Of a DNA stretch of 64,000 nt, positions 1 through 11,040 are shown piece after piece (the stretch's first letter is position 1; each line of letters begins with the position of its first letter). Location of the stretch: positions 11,906,562-11,970,561 of the forward strand of contig OY759217.1 in NCBI GenBank assembly GCA_963662175.1. The letters run 5' to 3'. Source of the stretch: Aradus depressus. Taxonomy: Eukaryota; Arthropoda; Insecta; Hemiptera; Aradidae. Under the pieces are notes generated by a model. It was not told the DNA's origin. It searched no databases and saw nothing but the letters and a program-made list of their open reading frames with translations. Both the position numbers and the translations under genes were made by a program.

Positions 1-710
1 AGAGCTAAGAGTCATTGTATGTTTTGGTCCACCTTGCAAGCCCCTTCCCCCTCCCCTACAGTTCAAAATTTCAAGACGCCGCATCGCCTATGTTTTAACT
101 GGGCTTATGACGATGCTACATGTGGAATTTCATGAAAATTCAATCAACCGTAGAAGAGCTGAGTCGGCCCCTTCATAATACTTCCTGAAATTCTTCTCTT
201 CACAAGCCCTCCTACCCCCCCCCCCCCTCCCCTCCCCCCATCCTCCAGTTCAAAGAGATTTCATAAAGCGTATGTCTATGTTTGAACCGGGCTTATTAGG
301 AAGCTACATATGAAATTTCATGAAAACCCGATCAACCGTAAAAGAGTTAATATTCGATTTACGATTGGCCCCCTCATAACCCCTCTTGAAACTTCTCTCT
401 TTACAAGTCATCCCCCCTTCAGGTTCAAATTTTCGAGATGTCTCATAGCCTATGTTTGTGGCGGGCTTATAAGGATGCAACGTGAATTTTCATGAAAATC
501 TGATTAATCATTGAAGAGCTAGTACTCAATTTTATGATTTGGCCTCCTGACCCCCCCCCCCCCCCCCCCCAGTTCATAATTTCAAGATGCCACATAGCCT
601 TTGTTAGAACCGGACGCTACATGTGAAATTTCATGTAAATCTGATTAACAGTTGAAGAGATGTCACTCAAATTAATGTCCGCCCGGCCTCAAATGAGGGG
701 TAATGTAGAT
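1..710. repeat. Degenerate tandem repeat, RTE-LINE-tail-like unit
   Basis: A unit of about 135-190 bp recurs. The landmark 'tacatgtgaaatttcatgaaa' recurs in variant form near 117, 303, 478 and 612, each time followed by 'gatcaaccg..agagct', a C-rich tract, and 'cgccacatagcctatgtttgaaccgggctta'-like sequence (variable). The same unit recurs at 26520-26830, where it runs into an (aaac)n tail. The units are diverged and separated by variable poly-C runs. I infer tandemly expanded 3' sequence of a non-LTR retrotransposon. Confidence 0.6.
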
Positions 711-1278
711 TGTTGTCAAATTAACAATGGTCCTTTGGTGCTACAAACAGATGGTAAACAAAAATTAAAAGTGTTTACAAGAACTAATTAAGATAGACAC
801 TTCAGGAGGGACACGGATGGCTCGGTCTCAGATAGATGGCTATCTCACACAACTTCATTTAGTTCAGCTTAGTTGGGATTCCTAACCTACCAGAACTAGC
901 TCCTCCCCCCCACCTCACACACTTTCTAATTATTCGTACCTCACTTTTATTCAATCTTACCCGTACATACTACAGGTTCGGTCAAAAAAAGTTCAACTTA
1001 ACTCTATTGCTTATGTCGTCCCATTCATTTCAGGGATGGCCCGACAATCCTCCCTGAAATCTGAGATAGTGCTGGCCGAGAGACTTGTCACATTAAAATA
1101 ACGGATGTACTTGAAGAGGGCTGGCACTAGTCATTTCCTCCTCTTCTACATTCACATTCAGCTCTTCCTCTCCCTCTTGGTCTACCACCACTGCTGGTTA
1201 GAAGTTGGCAGAGTGAGAGTGGCTTGAGGGATCACCTGGGCTACTGTAGCCTCCTCTGTTTAGATCACTTCGTATTTT
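711..1278. other. No recognisable gene
   Basis: Non-repetitive-looking sequence. A glutamate-rich minus-strand stretch around 1100-1260 is interrupted by stops and matches nothing I recognise. Confidence 0.4.
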
Positions 1279-1665
1279 CTACTTCCTCAGTTATACGAAG
1301 TATAGGGGAAGTTATGTAATATGTCAGAAATTCTATGTTGTTTTCACCAGAATTTCATGCTGCTCGACTCCTTGTTGATTGCAAAAATAAAATAAAAATA
1401 TCCGTTTTTCGATAGAATCGACGCGAAATTTTACATGTGCATCCGGAACCCCATAAGAACGACATCAACTAATTTTTAGTGGAATCGGGATAAGGAAAAA
1501 GGAGAATTGTACTGTCTGTGTAACGAATGTTACGAAATTTAGTATGAGTGAGACACCTATTGATTTTCAACCAAATCTATAAATTAGTTCCAGAGGGAGA
1601 GCGAAAACTTACGTTGTTTAATTCGCAACTGGGAAGTACATTTTCCGGTGATTCACCGACGATTA
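1279..1665 (-). repeat. Repeat B copy
   Basis: Begins with the B terminus ('acttcctcag' then 'tatacgaagtatagggga', 'gtcagaaattc') and ends with the other characteristic end ('gggaagtaca', 'ccggtgattcaccgacga'). The internal landmarks 'aatgttacgaaatttagtatgag' and 'gagggagagcgaaaac' match the other copies. Orientation is arbitrary: minus here means the 'cggtgaatcaccgg' end lies on the right. Confidence 0.75.
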
Positions 1666-2048
1666 TTTTATTCTTTGTTTATCACGATTCTGGTTTGATG
1701 TCTACAAAACACCAACTTTAGACACTTTAAATAATGCCCTCAACTCATACAAACTCTCACGTATCAAAACAACTTTCTATTATATCACTTCCCAGAGAAT
1801 GGTTGTAAAAATATGTCTGTTTTTTTTCCCCCTTATCACCAGGAAGAAAAAATGCATTGATCCCTATTTATGGTAATACGCACTTAAGTGTTTCAATCTG
1901 ATAATATATCACACTATCCGGAGATATTGGTAAACATACTGAATACATCTAGATCGTGTTACGTGAAGAGTGTACAACATTGCAACGTTATCTGACTCGG
2001 AGAAAAGTGTCATGACACTGGGCAGGTACCGCATACCTAAATAGATGG
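1666..2048. other. No recognisable gene
   Basis: AT-rich sequence with no supported coding, RNA or repeat feature. Confidence 0.4.
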
Positions 2049-2527
2049 TGTCTCCCTCTTTGCGTATACCCAGAATGCGTACACCTAGGAAATATACCCA
2101 CTATGCGTATACTTTTTTTTTTTTTGGGGGGGGGGGGATCACCTGAACTAAAAGGGTTCGACAACTTTTGTTACCTGACTGCACCTAACTCCGATTCCAT
2201 CTTGCGTACGGAAAAAAAAACTTGTCATCATGCAGATATACATAATTTATGCAGATTTGGATAGTACACATCAGGAGACCAACATTGTTCCAGTAGTATT
2301 TGCACTTTTGCCAAACAAGTTGCTAGTAACTTACGAGAGGATGTTCCGCCTCATTAAAGCTCAGGTGCCTGATTGGAGCCCTGAAAAAGTGAATATTGAC
2401 TTCGAACCGGCTGCAATATCGGCTCTGAAAAAAATCATCCCTACCCCTCAAGTGATAAAAAGAGTGTACGCATAGTGGGTATATTTCGTAGGTGTACACA
2501 TTCTGGGTATACGCAAATAGGGAGACA
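2049..2527 (+). mobile_element. Short non-autonomous MULE-like element with ~65-bp TIRs
   Basis: The left end (2049-2112) and right end (2463-2527) are inverted repeats about 65 bp long. Both start TGTCTCCCT and contain 'tttgcgtataccc' and 'aatatacccactatgcgta'. Between them lie poly-T/poly-G runs and an 81-codon plus-strand frame that looks like part of a MULE transposase. Element length is 479 bp. I could not match a 9-bp target duplication, so the exact ends are uncertain. Confidence 0.7.
2230..2475 (+). pseudogene. MULE transposase fragment
   Basis: The 81-residue frame contains 'PVVFALLPNKL', 'YERMFRLIK' and 'VNIDFEPAAI'. This is the order and spacing seen in the DDE transposase domain of Mutator-like elements, in which the residues near 'DFE' include a catalytic Asp. 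Only the middle of that domain is present; the usual N-terminal FLYWCH/zinc-finger part and the last catalytic Glu region are absent. The frame lies wholly between the inverted repeats at 2049-2112 and 2463-2527 and runs into the right one, where it stops. It is a defective remnant, not a working gene. A related but separate fragment is at 35780-36063. Confidence 0.7.
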
Positions 2528-2867
2528 GCGTATCTTCGATTGGCCAGGTTACCTAGCGTTGACCGTTGGGAATAGGTACGTCTGCAGGGATCAGGGTGTG
2601 TGTGTGTGTGCTGTCACACGTCAGGGAAGGAAAGCATCTTACCGCATCGATAAGGTTGATAATCAGCATTTGAAAATAGATATAAACAGTATCCAAAGAG
2701 GTACAATCAAAATTTCATTTTTTCTAGTCGTCACAAAATTGAGTGATTTAAATAATTTACTGTCGGTTTCCAGGTTCCCTCCCAATCTGATAATATAACG
2801 TTACTAAAAAAAGTCTTATTAAGTTCTCAGAATTTTCTTTTTAAACGTAAATACTAGTTTGTTATTG

Positions 2868-2945
2868 TGACTCTTGCCTAGGGCTAGCACTACTTTCGTC
2901 ACTCTGGTGGTGAGCCCGACTCTACTGTGGGAGTCCTAAATTGAC
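2868..2945 (-). repeat. SINE1 fragment
   Basis: Carries the SINE1 body landmarks 'ctttcgtcactctggtgg', 'gagcccgactctactgtggg' and 'agtcctaaatt'. The tRNA-like head is missing. Confidence 0.7.
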
Positions 2946-3760
2946 GGGTAGAACAGATAACAAACATACTACCAACTACCAAAATGTCTTATTAAGTTAA
3001 GATTTTTCTTTTTATACTTAGATGGCTATTCTTTGTGGCTTTGTGACTTGTCAAAGATTTGTTGGTAAAAAAAAAAAAATTAACATTCTAACGTTCGTAA
3101 CATTTTGTAAGGGGAAAAAAAGTTTTTGTACAATTTGTTCAAAAAAAAAAAAGTAATGAATTATGTGATATTCAAGCCGTTGCTATGTTGTGTCACTTCA
3201 AAGTTAAGAGGAGCCAATTCAAATTTTGGCAAATAGGCCATCCAAAATCTCACTATGCCACTGGGAGATCTAGGATGAAGGAGTACAATATCTTTTATAC
3301 CCTTTAAGGAGTTTAAGAAAGCTACTTATTTCCGGATCTTCCCATATCTGTAAGCTCCTCTTCTCCTTGTATCCCTGGACTAATCGTGAAGCAGAGGCTA
3401 CCAGCTCCAGATACACAGGACGATAGATCATCAGAGAGAGAGAAACAGACTACAAGACTACTGGCCACTCTAGAAAGTAGGCAACAGGAAGTATACAGCC
3501 TCTCATATCTGAGAGAGGACTGAATCACATTATATAGTTAGATAAATATGCAAATATGACTATATAAATATCTGTAAGGGGTAACTCTAGCCGTTAATCT
3601 ATGAAGAGCTAACCTTTTCGTAAAGATGAAGTGCTATCACAAATATTTATTAAATTATTATATACATATGATCCAAAGATTGTTTGAAGAACACAGAATG
3701 TTTATCAATGTCTTAAAATAAGGAAGAACGATATATATTGGAAATATTAAGTACAATAAA
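2946..3760. other. No recognisable gene
   Basis: AT-rich with several poly-A runs. A 48-codon plus-strand stretch near 3390-3532 (Gln/Arg/Ser-rich, ending in TGA) is a possible worn coding remnant, but I cannot identify it. Confidence 0.35.
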
Positions 3761-3990
3761 ATAATAAATAAAACAAACTTATATTTTGAAATATTCTCTA
3801 TTCCAAAAAAAAAAAAGTATACATAACCTACCGGTTTCGGCAGATTTAGTTATAAATAAACTAGTTTTCTGAATGTGAACCGTTCTTATAGATAAATCAG
3901 GTAGGTAAGGAAGGAGTTGGGATTTCAAGTCCATGTGAATTTACAGTTAGGAATTTGTTTGTCCTGAAATAGTTACTGAGCTGTTTTTCT
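3761..3990 (+). repeat. Repeat C copy ('accggtttcgg' family)
   Basis: Contains 'aacaaacttatattttgaaatat' then 'ctattcca', 'taccggtttcgg' and 'aatcaggtaggtaaggaagg'. The first part matches the arm of the palindrome at 45430-45660; the second matches 7380-7510. Confidence 0.65.
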
Positions 3991-4200
3991 TCAATAACAG
4001 TATTAAAACTAAACTATAACAAAATAAACTAATTAATACGTGATATACATAAAATAATACTTGTGTACTTGACAAAATGATCACTGATGCTATCACAATA
4101 CTAGGTTTTTTATTTTACAACCTGTGAAATAATCACTTCTCACTATATCAGCCACAATCACATATTCACTAAAATACAAGATTAGTTTCGTTTGAAAAAT

Positions 4201-4716
4201 CATCGGTGAATCACCGGCAATGTACTTCCCTGGCACGAATTAATCAAGTAATTTTTCGTTCTTCCTCCGATTGTTTGAGTTAAAAATCTATAAGGATTTA
4301 TGAATTCTTATACTAAATTTTGTGTCCTTACATTTGTTATTAGGATTTTTGATCGAGCCCTCTTCCTCTGAATCCCCTCTTCTCTTCGGATTTCGCGGAA
4401 AATTAATAGGTGCTGTACTTATGAGTTTTTGAATTTAGATATAAAATGTTGTGTCGTTACACTCTTACGACGGCAGTTATTAGAGTTTTGTGTTAAGCCT
4501 CCCCTCTAAACCCCCCTTTCTATTAGGTCGATTTGACTGAAAATCAATAGGTGTTGTCCTTACGGGGGTCTGGATACACATATAAAATTTCGTGCAGATA
4601 AATTCATTCTATCGACAGTTACCGTGTTCACAGACATACAGATACAGACAGAAAGTTTTTTGGGAAGTAAAACACAATAAACCGCAACTTCCACATATCA
4701 TACGAAACTTGATGCA
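4201..4716 (+). repeat. Repeat B copy, near full length
   Basis: Starts 'catcggtgaatcaccgg..gtacttccc' and 'cacgaattaatcaagt'. It carries successive internal modules ('ggaaaattaataggtg', 'gaaaatcaataggtgt') and 'cgtgttcacagacatacaga', and ends in a worn 'aacttccacatatcatacga' terminus. Confidence 0.75.
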
Positions 4717-4754
4717 CGTAGGGACCTAAGCATCCAATGCTTTCAATCCTTCCC

Positions 4755-4980
4755 TGTTAGCTCTACTGTGGAAGTCCTAAATTTTGCCAACCCAGTTATC
4801 TAAGGTAGAGAGGAGGGTCTTTAATGTGTACCACACCGGCTGGGGACCATCGCTGAACGTCCCATCCGAAAGATAGCGTGCTCAAGGTTTTTTTCTCCCA
4901 GGTAAAAAACCGAAAGACCTCGGCCGAGGAAGGAGCTCAGTAGACTAGCAGCTAGCTCTGAGCTTACCAGCGCCCGTGAG
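4755..4980 (-). repeat. SINE1 copy
   Basis: Read on the minus strand: a worn tRNA-like head at the right ('gagctcagta'), then 'gaggtc..', 'cacgc' and 'gggacgtt', and the body ending 'aggacttccacagtag'. The 3' part is lost. Confidence 0.65.
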
Positions 4981-5055
4981 TATGTGAGCATAGGAGTTCT
5001 TAATATACAAAACATGAGTTTGAACAAAGGACATATCTCATGGACCAGTCTCACT

Positions 5056-5640
5056 ATTTGTAGACAATTTATAGGAAAATATAAGAAGTCAAGAAATCAA
5101 AGCTCATATGTTTTAATTATTTCAAAAGTTGGCTAAAAAATCTAACAGTAATGACGAGCATAGATAATCAAATAACCATAAAGTTCATTACGTCACACTT
5201 AAATCAGTCAAAATATGCTATCAAATGAAAAAGCATCCAATTAAATACAAGACAGGTTCTCAACGACGAAGTCTGTCAATAAATTACACATTTCTTAGAA
5301 GTTCTTTTAAAAAAAAGTTTTAAAACTGTTTAAATTCAAACCATTTATTTAGCTGAACCGATTTGGCCCAAATTGTCTTCCATCGCTGATGATCACCTAA
5401 CCAATGAACATTCCTTACTGAAACGTTCTTCAGATATTTCAGACGCCATTTTCTCCGAAATGTCTAGATGCCTTTCAATTGAATAATGTTGTTCATTGTG
5501 TTCTTTCAAGAAATTTCTTTAATAGTTGCCGTCAAAGAAAACAAAAAAAATAATTGGGTAGGGAGATTTTTTGAATGTTTGCAATCTGTTTCGATATAAA
5601 GGAAAAACGACTTGTTTACCATTTATTTAAAAAATATATA
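5056..5640. other. No recognisable gene
   Basis: AT-rich sequence with no supported feature. Confidence 0.35.
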
Positions 5641-5830
5641 GATATAATAATACATATACATGTACCTACTCGTTTCGGCGTACGCAAAAGTCAGCACTGA
5701 GTTCAACACTAACATTTAGGTTTGCTAGGTTGGCATATTTATACAATTCTACCTGAGACTGTGACCCCCCCTTCCTCACGTAGGAGGGAAATCCTCTTGT
5801 CTCAACGGTAAATGCAATGATAATATTTAG
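5641..5830 (+). repeat. Repeat C copy
   Basis: 'tcgtttcggcgtacgc', 'gttcaacactaacattta', 'gtttgctaggttggcatat' and 'acctgagactgtgac' match the two arms of the inverted pair at 59069-59710. Confidence 0.65.
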
Positions 5831-6129
5831 TTTTAAACATAACATTTCAAAAAATAATATAAAGAAATTCAAATAAATTTATGAAATGGTATTCATTATA
5901 AAGTACATAGTAGATATAATGAACTCAGATAAAATAGTATATAATGTGTGTAATAAATAAATAGATATTATATAGAGAAAAAAATATATAAGTGATGTGG
6001 CCACCAGAGGACATTCTTATACCAACCACGCTTACAGATCTCTCTCCCCCTTACCCCTTCTCAAAATTAGTTCATTTTGTCTCTTTGTACCGCGTTATCT
6101 TGAGAGTAGACATTATTTTTTTTTCAAAA

Positions 6130-6560
6130 AACTTCTAATAACAAAATCATATTTTAAAGTTCGATGCTACGAGTAAAGACGGTTTTTGGCATGTATCTCA
6201 AAAACCGAACGACCGGCGAAAAATAGTATTTCATATAAAATATGTATTTTAATGTTTCTATAACTTCTACTTGTAAAGATTTTTGATTAGGTCATAAACA
6301 TAAGTGGCATCTTGTAAAATGTACTTATGCCCCGGAGTAAAGTGGTCCCAATTTTCGGCTGATTTCGGCCAAAATCTAATCAGATCTAAGTTTGCACATG
6401 TGAGTCCTTCATTTCAAGTTCATAGGTACAATCGTTTTTCCGGTATAGTGCTCACAACTTTCCAATCACATACACACACACGCACAGGAAGACAACATTG
6501 CGAAAATGGTCAAAATGTATTCAGAAGACCTTGATTCAAACGAGAAAATCTGTTGACGAT
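6130..6560 (-). repeat. Repeat D copy
   Basis: The minus strand reads 'ttgaccattttcgcaatg', 'ttttggccgaaat', 'accactttactccgggg' and 'ttttacaagatgcc'. These match copies at 21290-21600, 21860-22200 and, in part, 22810-22950. The family is unclassified. Confidence 0.6.
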
Positions 6561-6782
6561 TGAAATATTTACTTATATATAAGAAATGGTATAAGAAAGT
6601 AATATATAAATTTAATGAATAATAACACGAATTAACCTAGTGGCGTAATAGGAGAGAATTTCCCTGGTTTCGTACTTCTCGAAGAAGTTTTGGATGTTCT
6701 GCATAGGCATATAGTATATAAGCCTAGAGGAAAAAGGAAATCGATCATCAACTAAGGCGAAAAATAAAAGGTCTGGTGGACA

Positions 6783-7012
6783 AGAGCCCGAATCTACTGT
6801 GGAAGTCCTAAATTTTGCCTATTCAGGTTTATTCACCTGTTCAATGAGTCTTTAAAGAGTGCCTGAGATCGCCCAAGGTCGGAACCATCGCTTAACGCTC
6901 GGTCCGAAAGACGGCGTGCTAAAGATTTGTTGACCTCCTAACTGAACCCGCGATCTAAAGCTCAGTAGGAAAACACGCCTTTTCTCAGCTGCCGGCGCCC
7001 TCAGAAAACATC
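6783..7012 (-). repeat. SINE1 copy
   Basis: The minus strand runs from a worn 'gccggcagctgagaa' head through 'cacgccgtctttcgg' to 'taggacttccacagtaga'. It lacks the 3' end. Confidence 0.7.
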
Positions 7013-7375
7013 TAATACATGGGAAGGCAAGAAAAAAAGTGAAGACAAGATAAGTGTGATATCCGGCGGGAAGTAAAGGAAAGTTCGGGTCAAGGCAGTG
7101 TTGGATTACAGAAGACAATAGGCATTACAGAAGAGATGTAGGGGACGATAGAGGAGTTGGAGAGAATCCGCAAGGACAAGACAGGGGGATAGCATCAAAT
7201 TGGACAGAGACTGCGCAGTCTATAGTAGGCGGAGATCAGGACGGAAACAGGACGATCCCCCTCTGCGTACTTATCACGTTATCTTGGCTGATGAGACAAG
7301 TGGTCTGTCTGTTCCTCTAAAAATTGTAAATAAATAATACAAACTTTTTAAAAAAATATATACATCATTGTCAGT
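7013..7375. other. No recognisable gene
   Basis: Purine-rich sequence; no homology recognised. Confidence 0.35.
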
Positions 7376-7520
7376 TTTAGTTTTAAACTAAGACAAGTTT
7401 GGTGAGTGCGAAACGATCTTATAGCTAATCAGGTAGGTAAGGAAGGGGTTGAACTTTATGTTTCAACTAGGAAATCACTGTGGCTTTAAAATTAGGAATT
7501 CGTTTGTTCTGAAAACTTTA
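7376..7520 (+). repeat. Repeat C-associated segment
   Basis: 'aactaagacaagttt', 'aatcaggtaggtaaggaagg' and 'ttaggaattcgtttgttctg' match 3850-3965. Confidence 0.55.
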
Positions 7521-7782
7521 CTTCTTTTCCAAAATTGGTAAACTAAAATTAAAGACAAAATTATTACATTCTAACAAGCCGTAACCGGTAATTTATGTAT
7601 AAATTTCTTGTGGAATTACACTATATTTCATTTTTGTTTATTTATTTATTATAGATTTTCACAATATGTCCGAGTTTCTCAACTTAGAAGTTACGAAGAC
7701 TGTAAATATGACTACCGGTCACTAGAGTATACTCAGGATCAACCGCAATGCCTGTTCTGCTTCCACGAGACGACTGTTCGAC

Positions 7783-8142
7783 ACAAATTAGCGCCTCTAG
7801 TACTCTCCAGATTCTGACAAACCAAAAATAGAATCAGAGTTCGGATGAAGAAACAATCCATCAACTTGAAAACACCTCGCTTTGTTGGATGTCTCCCGAC
7901 AAAAACGGACAGACAAAACAACCTGCGACAAACATCGTACGACACTAGACAGACTACAAGTTAGCACCTCTAAGGTAACCTCCAGATTCTGACAAACAAG
8001 AACTAGATTCAGACAGAGGTCGGATGAAGAAACAATCCATCAACTTGAAAACACCTCGCTTTGTTGGATGTTTGCCAACAAAACAGACAGACAGACAGAC
8101 AGACAAACAAAACAACGAGCTACACCAAATGTCACACGACAC
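7783..8142. repeat. Two-copy tandem duplication, ~175-180 bp unit
   Basis: 'ctccagattctgacaaac' is at 7805 and 7980. The 50-bp stretch starting 'cggatgaagaaacaatccat' is at 7841 and 8021, and 'ttagcgcctcta'/'ttagcacctcta' precedes each copy. The second copy carries an extra (acag)n microsatellite at 8085-8104. No coding potential in either strand. Confidence 0.75.
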
Positions 8143-8435
8143 ACCTACTTAGCCAAGGTGCTACAGCTTGTCCTTCACTATCTAACTATACAGTAATTAT
8201 GTCTTTTATCTGACATTATCACATTGTGAACACACCACTATTAACCAACCAGTCGGCTTTCTATAGGCTGCCACCTATTTGTAAGCAGTAGACCAACTAC
8301 AAAATCCTCATAATAATAATAATATATCGACTGGTGCTTTGCACCTAAGGGCCTAAGCATTCAATGCTCTTATTATCCTTTCCCGAGAAGCGCTGGTCAG
8401 CCAACATACCTTGCTACTTAGTTGTTTACACAGAA

Positions 8436-8728
8436 TGTTGATACGTTCTTTATATCGACAGTTATTAGGATTATTGAATTGAGCACCTTCCCCTTCCCTT
8501 GTGGCTAAAATCAATTAGGTGTCCTCCTTATGGGATTTGGGACACGCACATACCATTTCATATCGATATAATCATTATATCGAGAGTTATTCGCGTTCAC
8601 AGGCACACACACAGATTTTCATTTTTTGGCATCAGAGGATTGGAAAACATGAAATTCCGCTGAAAACTCAACATATTTTTTGACCGATTGCATAACTTCT
8701 GTGCTTCGTTTAATTGGAGAAGTAAAAA
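8436..8728 (+). repeat. Repeat B partial copy
   Basis: Has 'tatcgacagttattagg', 'aaaatcaattaggtgtc', 'gttcacaggcacacaca' and the end 'gaccgattgcataacttct'. Confidence 0.65.
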
Positions 8729-8840
8729 AAAAGAAGTTTCAAGAAAAATTAACCACTTTCAGAAAAACTATTATATAAGCGGTTTTCCAAACATTTTTGT
8801 GCTTTTTTTTCATTTTATTTATAATATGACCCAATAAAGA

Positions 8841-9255
8841 GTTGTAACCAGTGCTTCCATGTCCGAAAAGTGAAAATCCCACAATCATCAGCAAAATATT
8901 GCATTTTATCCCTCCAATTATCTTAAAATATCCCGTTTTTTCCCACAGAAATGTTATACAGGGTTAATAAAATAAAGCCATGAAATAATATTTTAATAAT
9001 TTAATCAACATAATAATGTACATAATAAAAGTCTTAATAAAAAACAATATTCAAAACATAATTATTATTTGAACAATAAAATGAATTAAGAAAATATGTA
9101 TTTAGAGTATTTGACACTAGACATTTTAGATTAGAAAATAATGTAACAAGCTAAAAATATCCCGAAAAATCCCCCCATCCCAATTCGATCCCACCAAGAC
9201 TCTGAAAATCCCATTTTCGGGATAAAAATCCCTTTTTGGAAGCACTGGTCGTAAC
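8841..9255. mobile_element. hAT-type MITE (399 bp) with 8-bp TSD
   Basis: The terminal inverted repeat CAGTGCTTCCA starts at 8849 and its complement ends at 9247. It is flanked by 8-bp direct repeats GTTGTAAC (8841-8848) and GTCGTAAC (9248-9255), which differ at one base. Subterminal sequence is also partly inverted ('gaaaatccca' / 'tgggattttc'). An 8-bp TSD and CAG-type ends are typical of hAT elements. The internal AT-rich sequence has no transposase frame, so it is non-autonomous. Confidence 0.8.
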
Positions 9256-9489
9256 TCGCAGTTCGTTCTAAAGGTAATATTTGAGAAATCAATCAAACCC
9301 CTCAGTAATAACAGCAGACATCATATTTTTACTAATGTTAACCTTTTTTGAAAAAAATAGGTAACTTAGAGATAAATATTAAAGACCCCTGAATCCTCTA
9401 AACGAGTATATTAAATGATTTTTTATGAAGGATTAAAAATAGTTTTCGTATAAGAAATTTTAAAGTTGTTTAACGAGTGTATCAAAATT

Positions 9490-9592
9490 GAATGTATACT
9501 TGGGCCAGGATTGGAACCAGTGTTCCTCAGGTTGGTCGCATTTTACCCCTGACCTTGTCTGACCACTACAAACATGCACTTCCTGCATACCG
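9490..9592 (-). repeat. Possible tRNA-related SINE head
   Basis: The minus strand has 'tagtggtcaga' followed about 40 bp later by 'ggttccaatcctgg', resembling pol III A and B boxes. No second copy was seen, so this is tentative. Confidence 0.25.
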
Positions 9593-9848
9593 ACCTACAA
9601 ACAACCTCTTAACTGCACTTATTACAATAATTAATTTCATTAACTCTCTAGCACGTAACCGGAGTCAGAAAAAAATTAACAACACCTATTCAAGATTTTA
9701 TTACATTTCTTTTAAAAACCATGTACTTTTTTTTTTTTTTTATACCTTGACTAAATATGAAAACAGCAGCAAACTAAAGAATGTAGATGATAATATTAAT
9801 AGAAAATGAGTAAAACTGTCATTAAAAATTAAAATTAAATAAAAAAAT

Positions 9849-9990
9849 AATAGGTGAATCTCCGGCAATGCTTCCCCAGAACGAATTAATCAACTGTCTT
9901 TGCTCTCCCTTTGAAATCAATTTAGCACAACAGTAGGTGTCTTACTGAGCAACTATTGAATTTGTGATGTATAAAACTACAAACATTGTA
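9849..9990 (+). repeat. Repeat B fragment
   Basis: 'taggtgaatctccggcaatg', 'cttcccc', 'cgaattaatcaa' and 'gctctccctttgaaatcaat' match the left end of the family. Confidence 0.6.
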
Positions 9991-10829
9991 ATTATTAAAA
10001 TATTATAAAATTAATTGTATTTATTTGTATAAAAAACAAAGAAGTAACTAAATTAGTAAATAAATATATGAAGTCGTATTTTGTTTTAAAGCAACCAATG
10101 ATGGAGTACACAAATACGACGATCAGCTGTATTAAATAGAGTGGACCAGTCTAAGTTGGGTTGTGGAGGTGAGATGAGATGTGAAGGTGGACGGTCTAAA
10201 GAAGTGTTTTTAGACTTGAGGTAAAGAACAATGTAGGAGTGAAATAGATAATTTTATTTATTTATATGTACATTATATATGCCCAAATATAAAAACAGTA
10301 CTATAGTTCTAAGTAATTAGTTTGTAAGATTTTCTTTTGTAAAACAGTTTCATTTTTTATTTCCATCTTAGTTTTTTCATTTTATAATGTAGGTTTAGGC
10401 AAATAAACCCAATATTTGTTCTCTTATTCTATGCTATTCATTTTCCCTGTTAATCCAGTAAGATAATTTATACCTTTGGATTGGATTTAACATTTTTGCA
10501 AAATTTAGAAAAAAACAATATAAGATCTCTTTAGTAAATTTAGGAGAAATCCACATGAAAAGTTTGTTAATTGAAGTTTTTAACATAGGTGCATTTTCTT
10601 CAAAATTAAAATTTTTTTTAGGGTCCTATTCGGAAATTACTGTAGAAATCAAAATTTAGAAGAAGATCAACTATAATTTCTATACGAAATGTGGTAATTT
10701 TATTATTTAATTCTATTTAATTATTTATTCTTTTTGTTTATTTATTATTATTAATTTTATTAATTCAGTTATTATTTATATATTTATTTTTATTAAATTT
10801 TTTTTTTTTTTTTATCAGAAATTATTATA
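9991..10829. other. AT-rich stretch without genes
   Basis: Long low-complexity A/T sequence ending in a poly-T run; no frame or repeat identified. Confidence 0.4.
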
Positions 10830-11037
10830 CTAAATTTCGTGTTGATACATTCATTGCATCGATAGTCATTAGGGTTTTGGAGTTGGTCCCCCCTCCTCTG
10901 AAGCCCCTTTGTTATATTGGGATGAAAATAGCTAACTGTCGTCCTTATATGGTTTTCAAGTTATTATTGGAGTTTTTGTGTTGAGCTCCCTCTGAAAAGA
11001 TAAAATTCCGGTGAAAACTTGACATCGAATCTTGAAC
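10830..11037 (+). repeat. Repeat B fragment
   Basis: 'cgtgttgatacattcattgc', 'tcattagggttttgg', 'gtcgtccttatatggt' and 'gaaaacttgacatcgaat' match internal modules and the right part of the family. Confidence 0.6.
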
Positions 11038-11040
11038 GAA

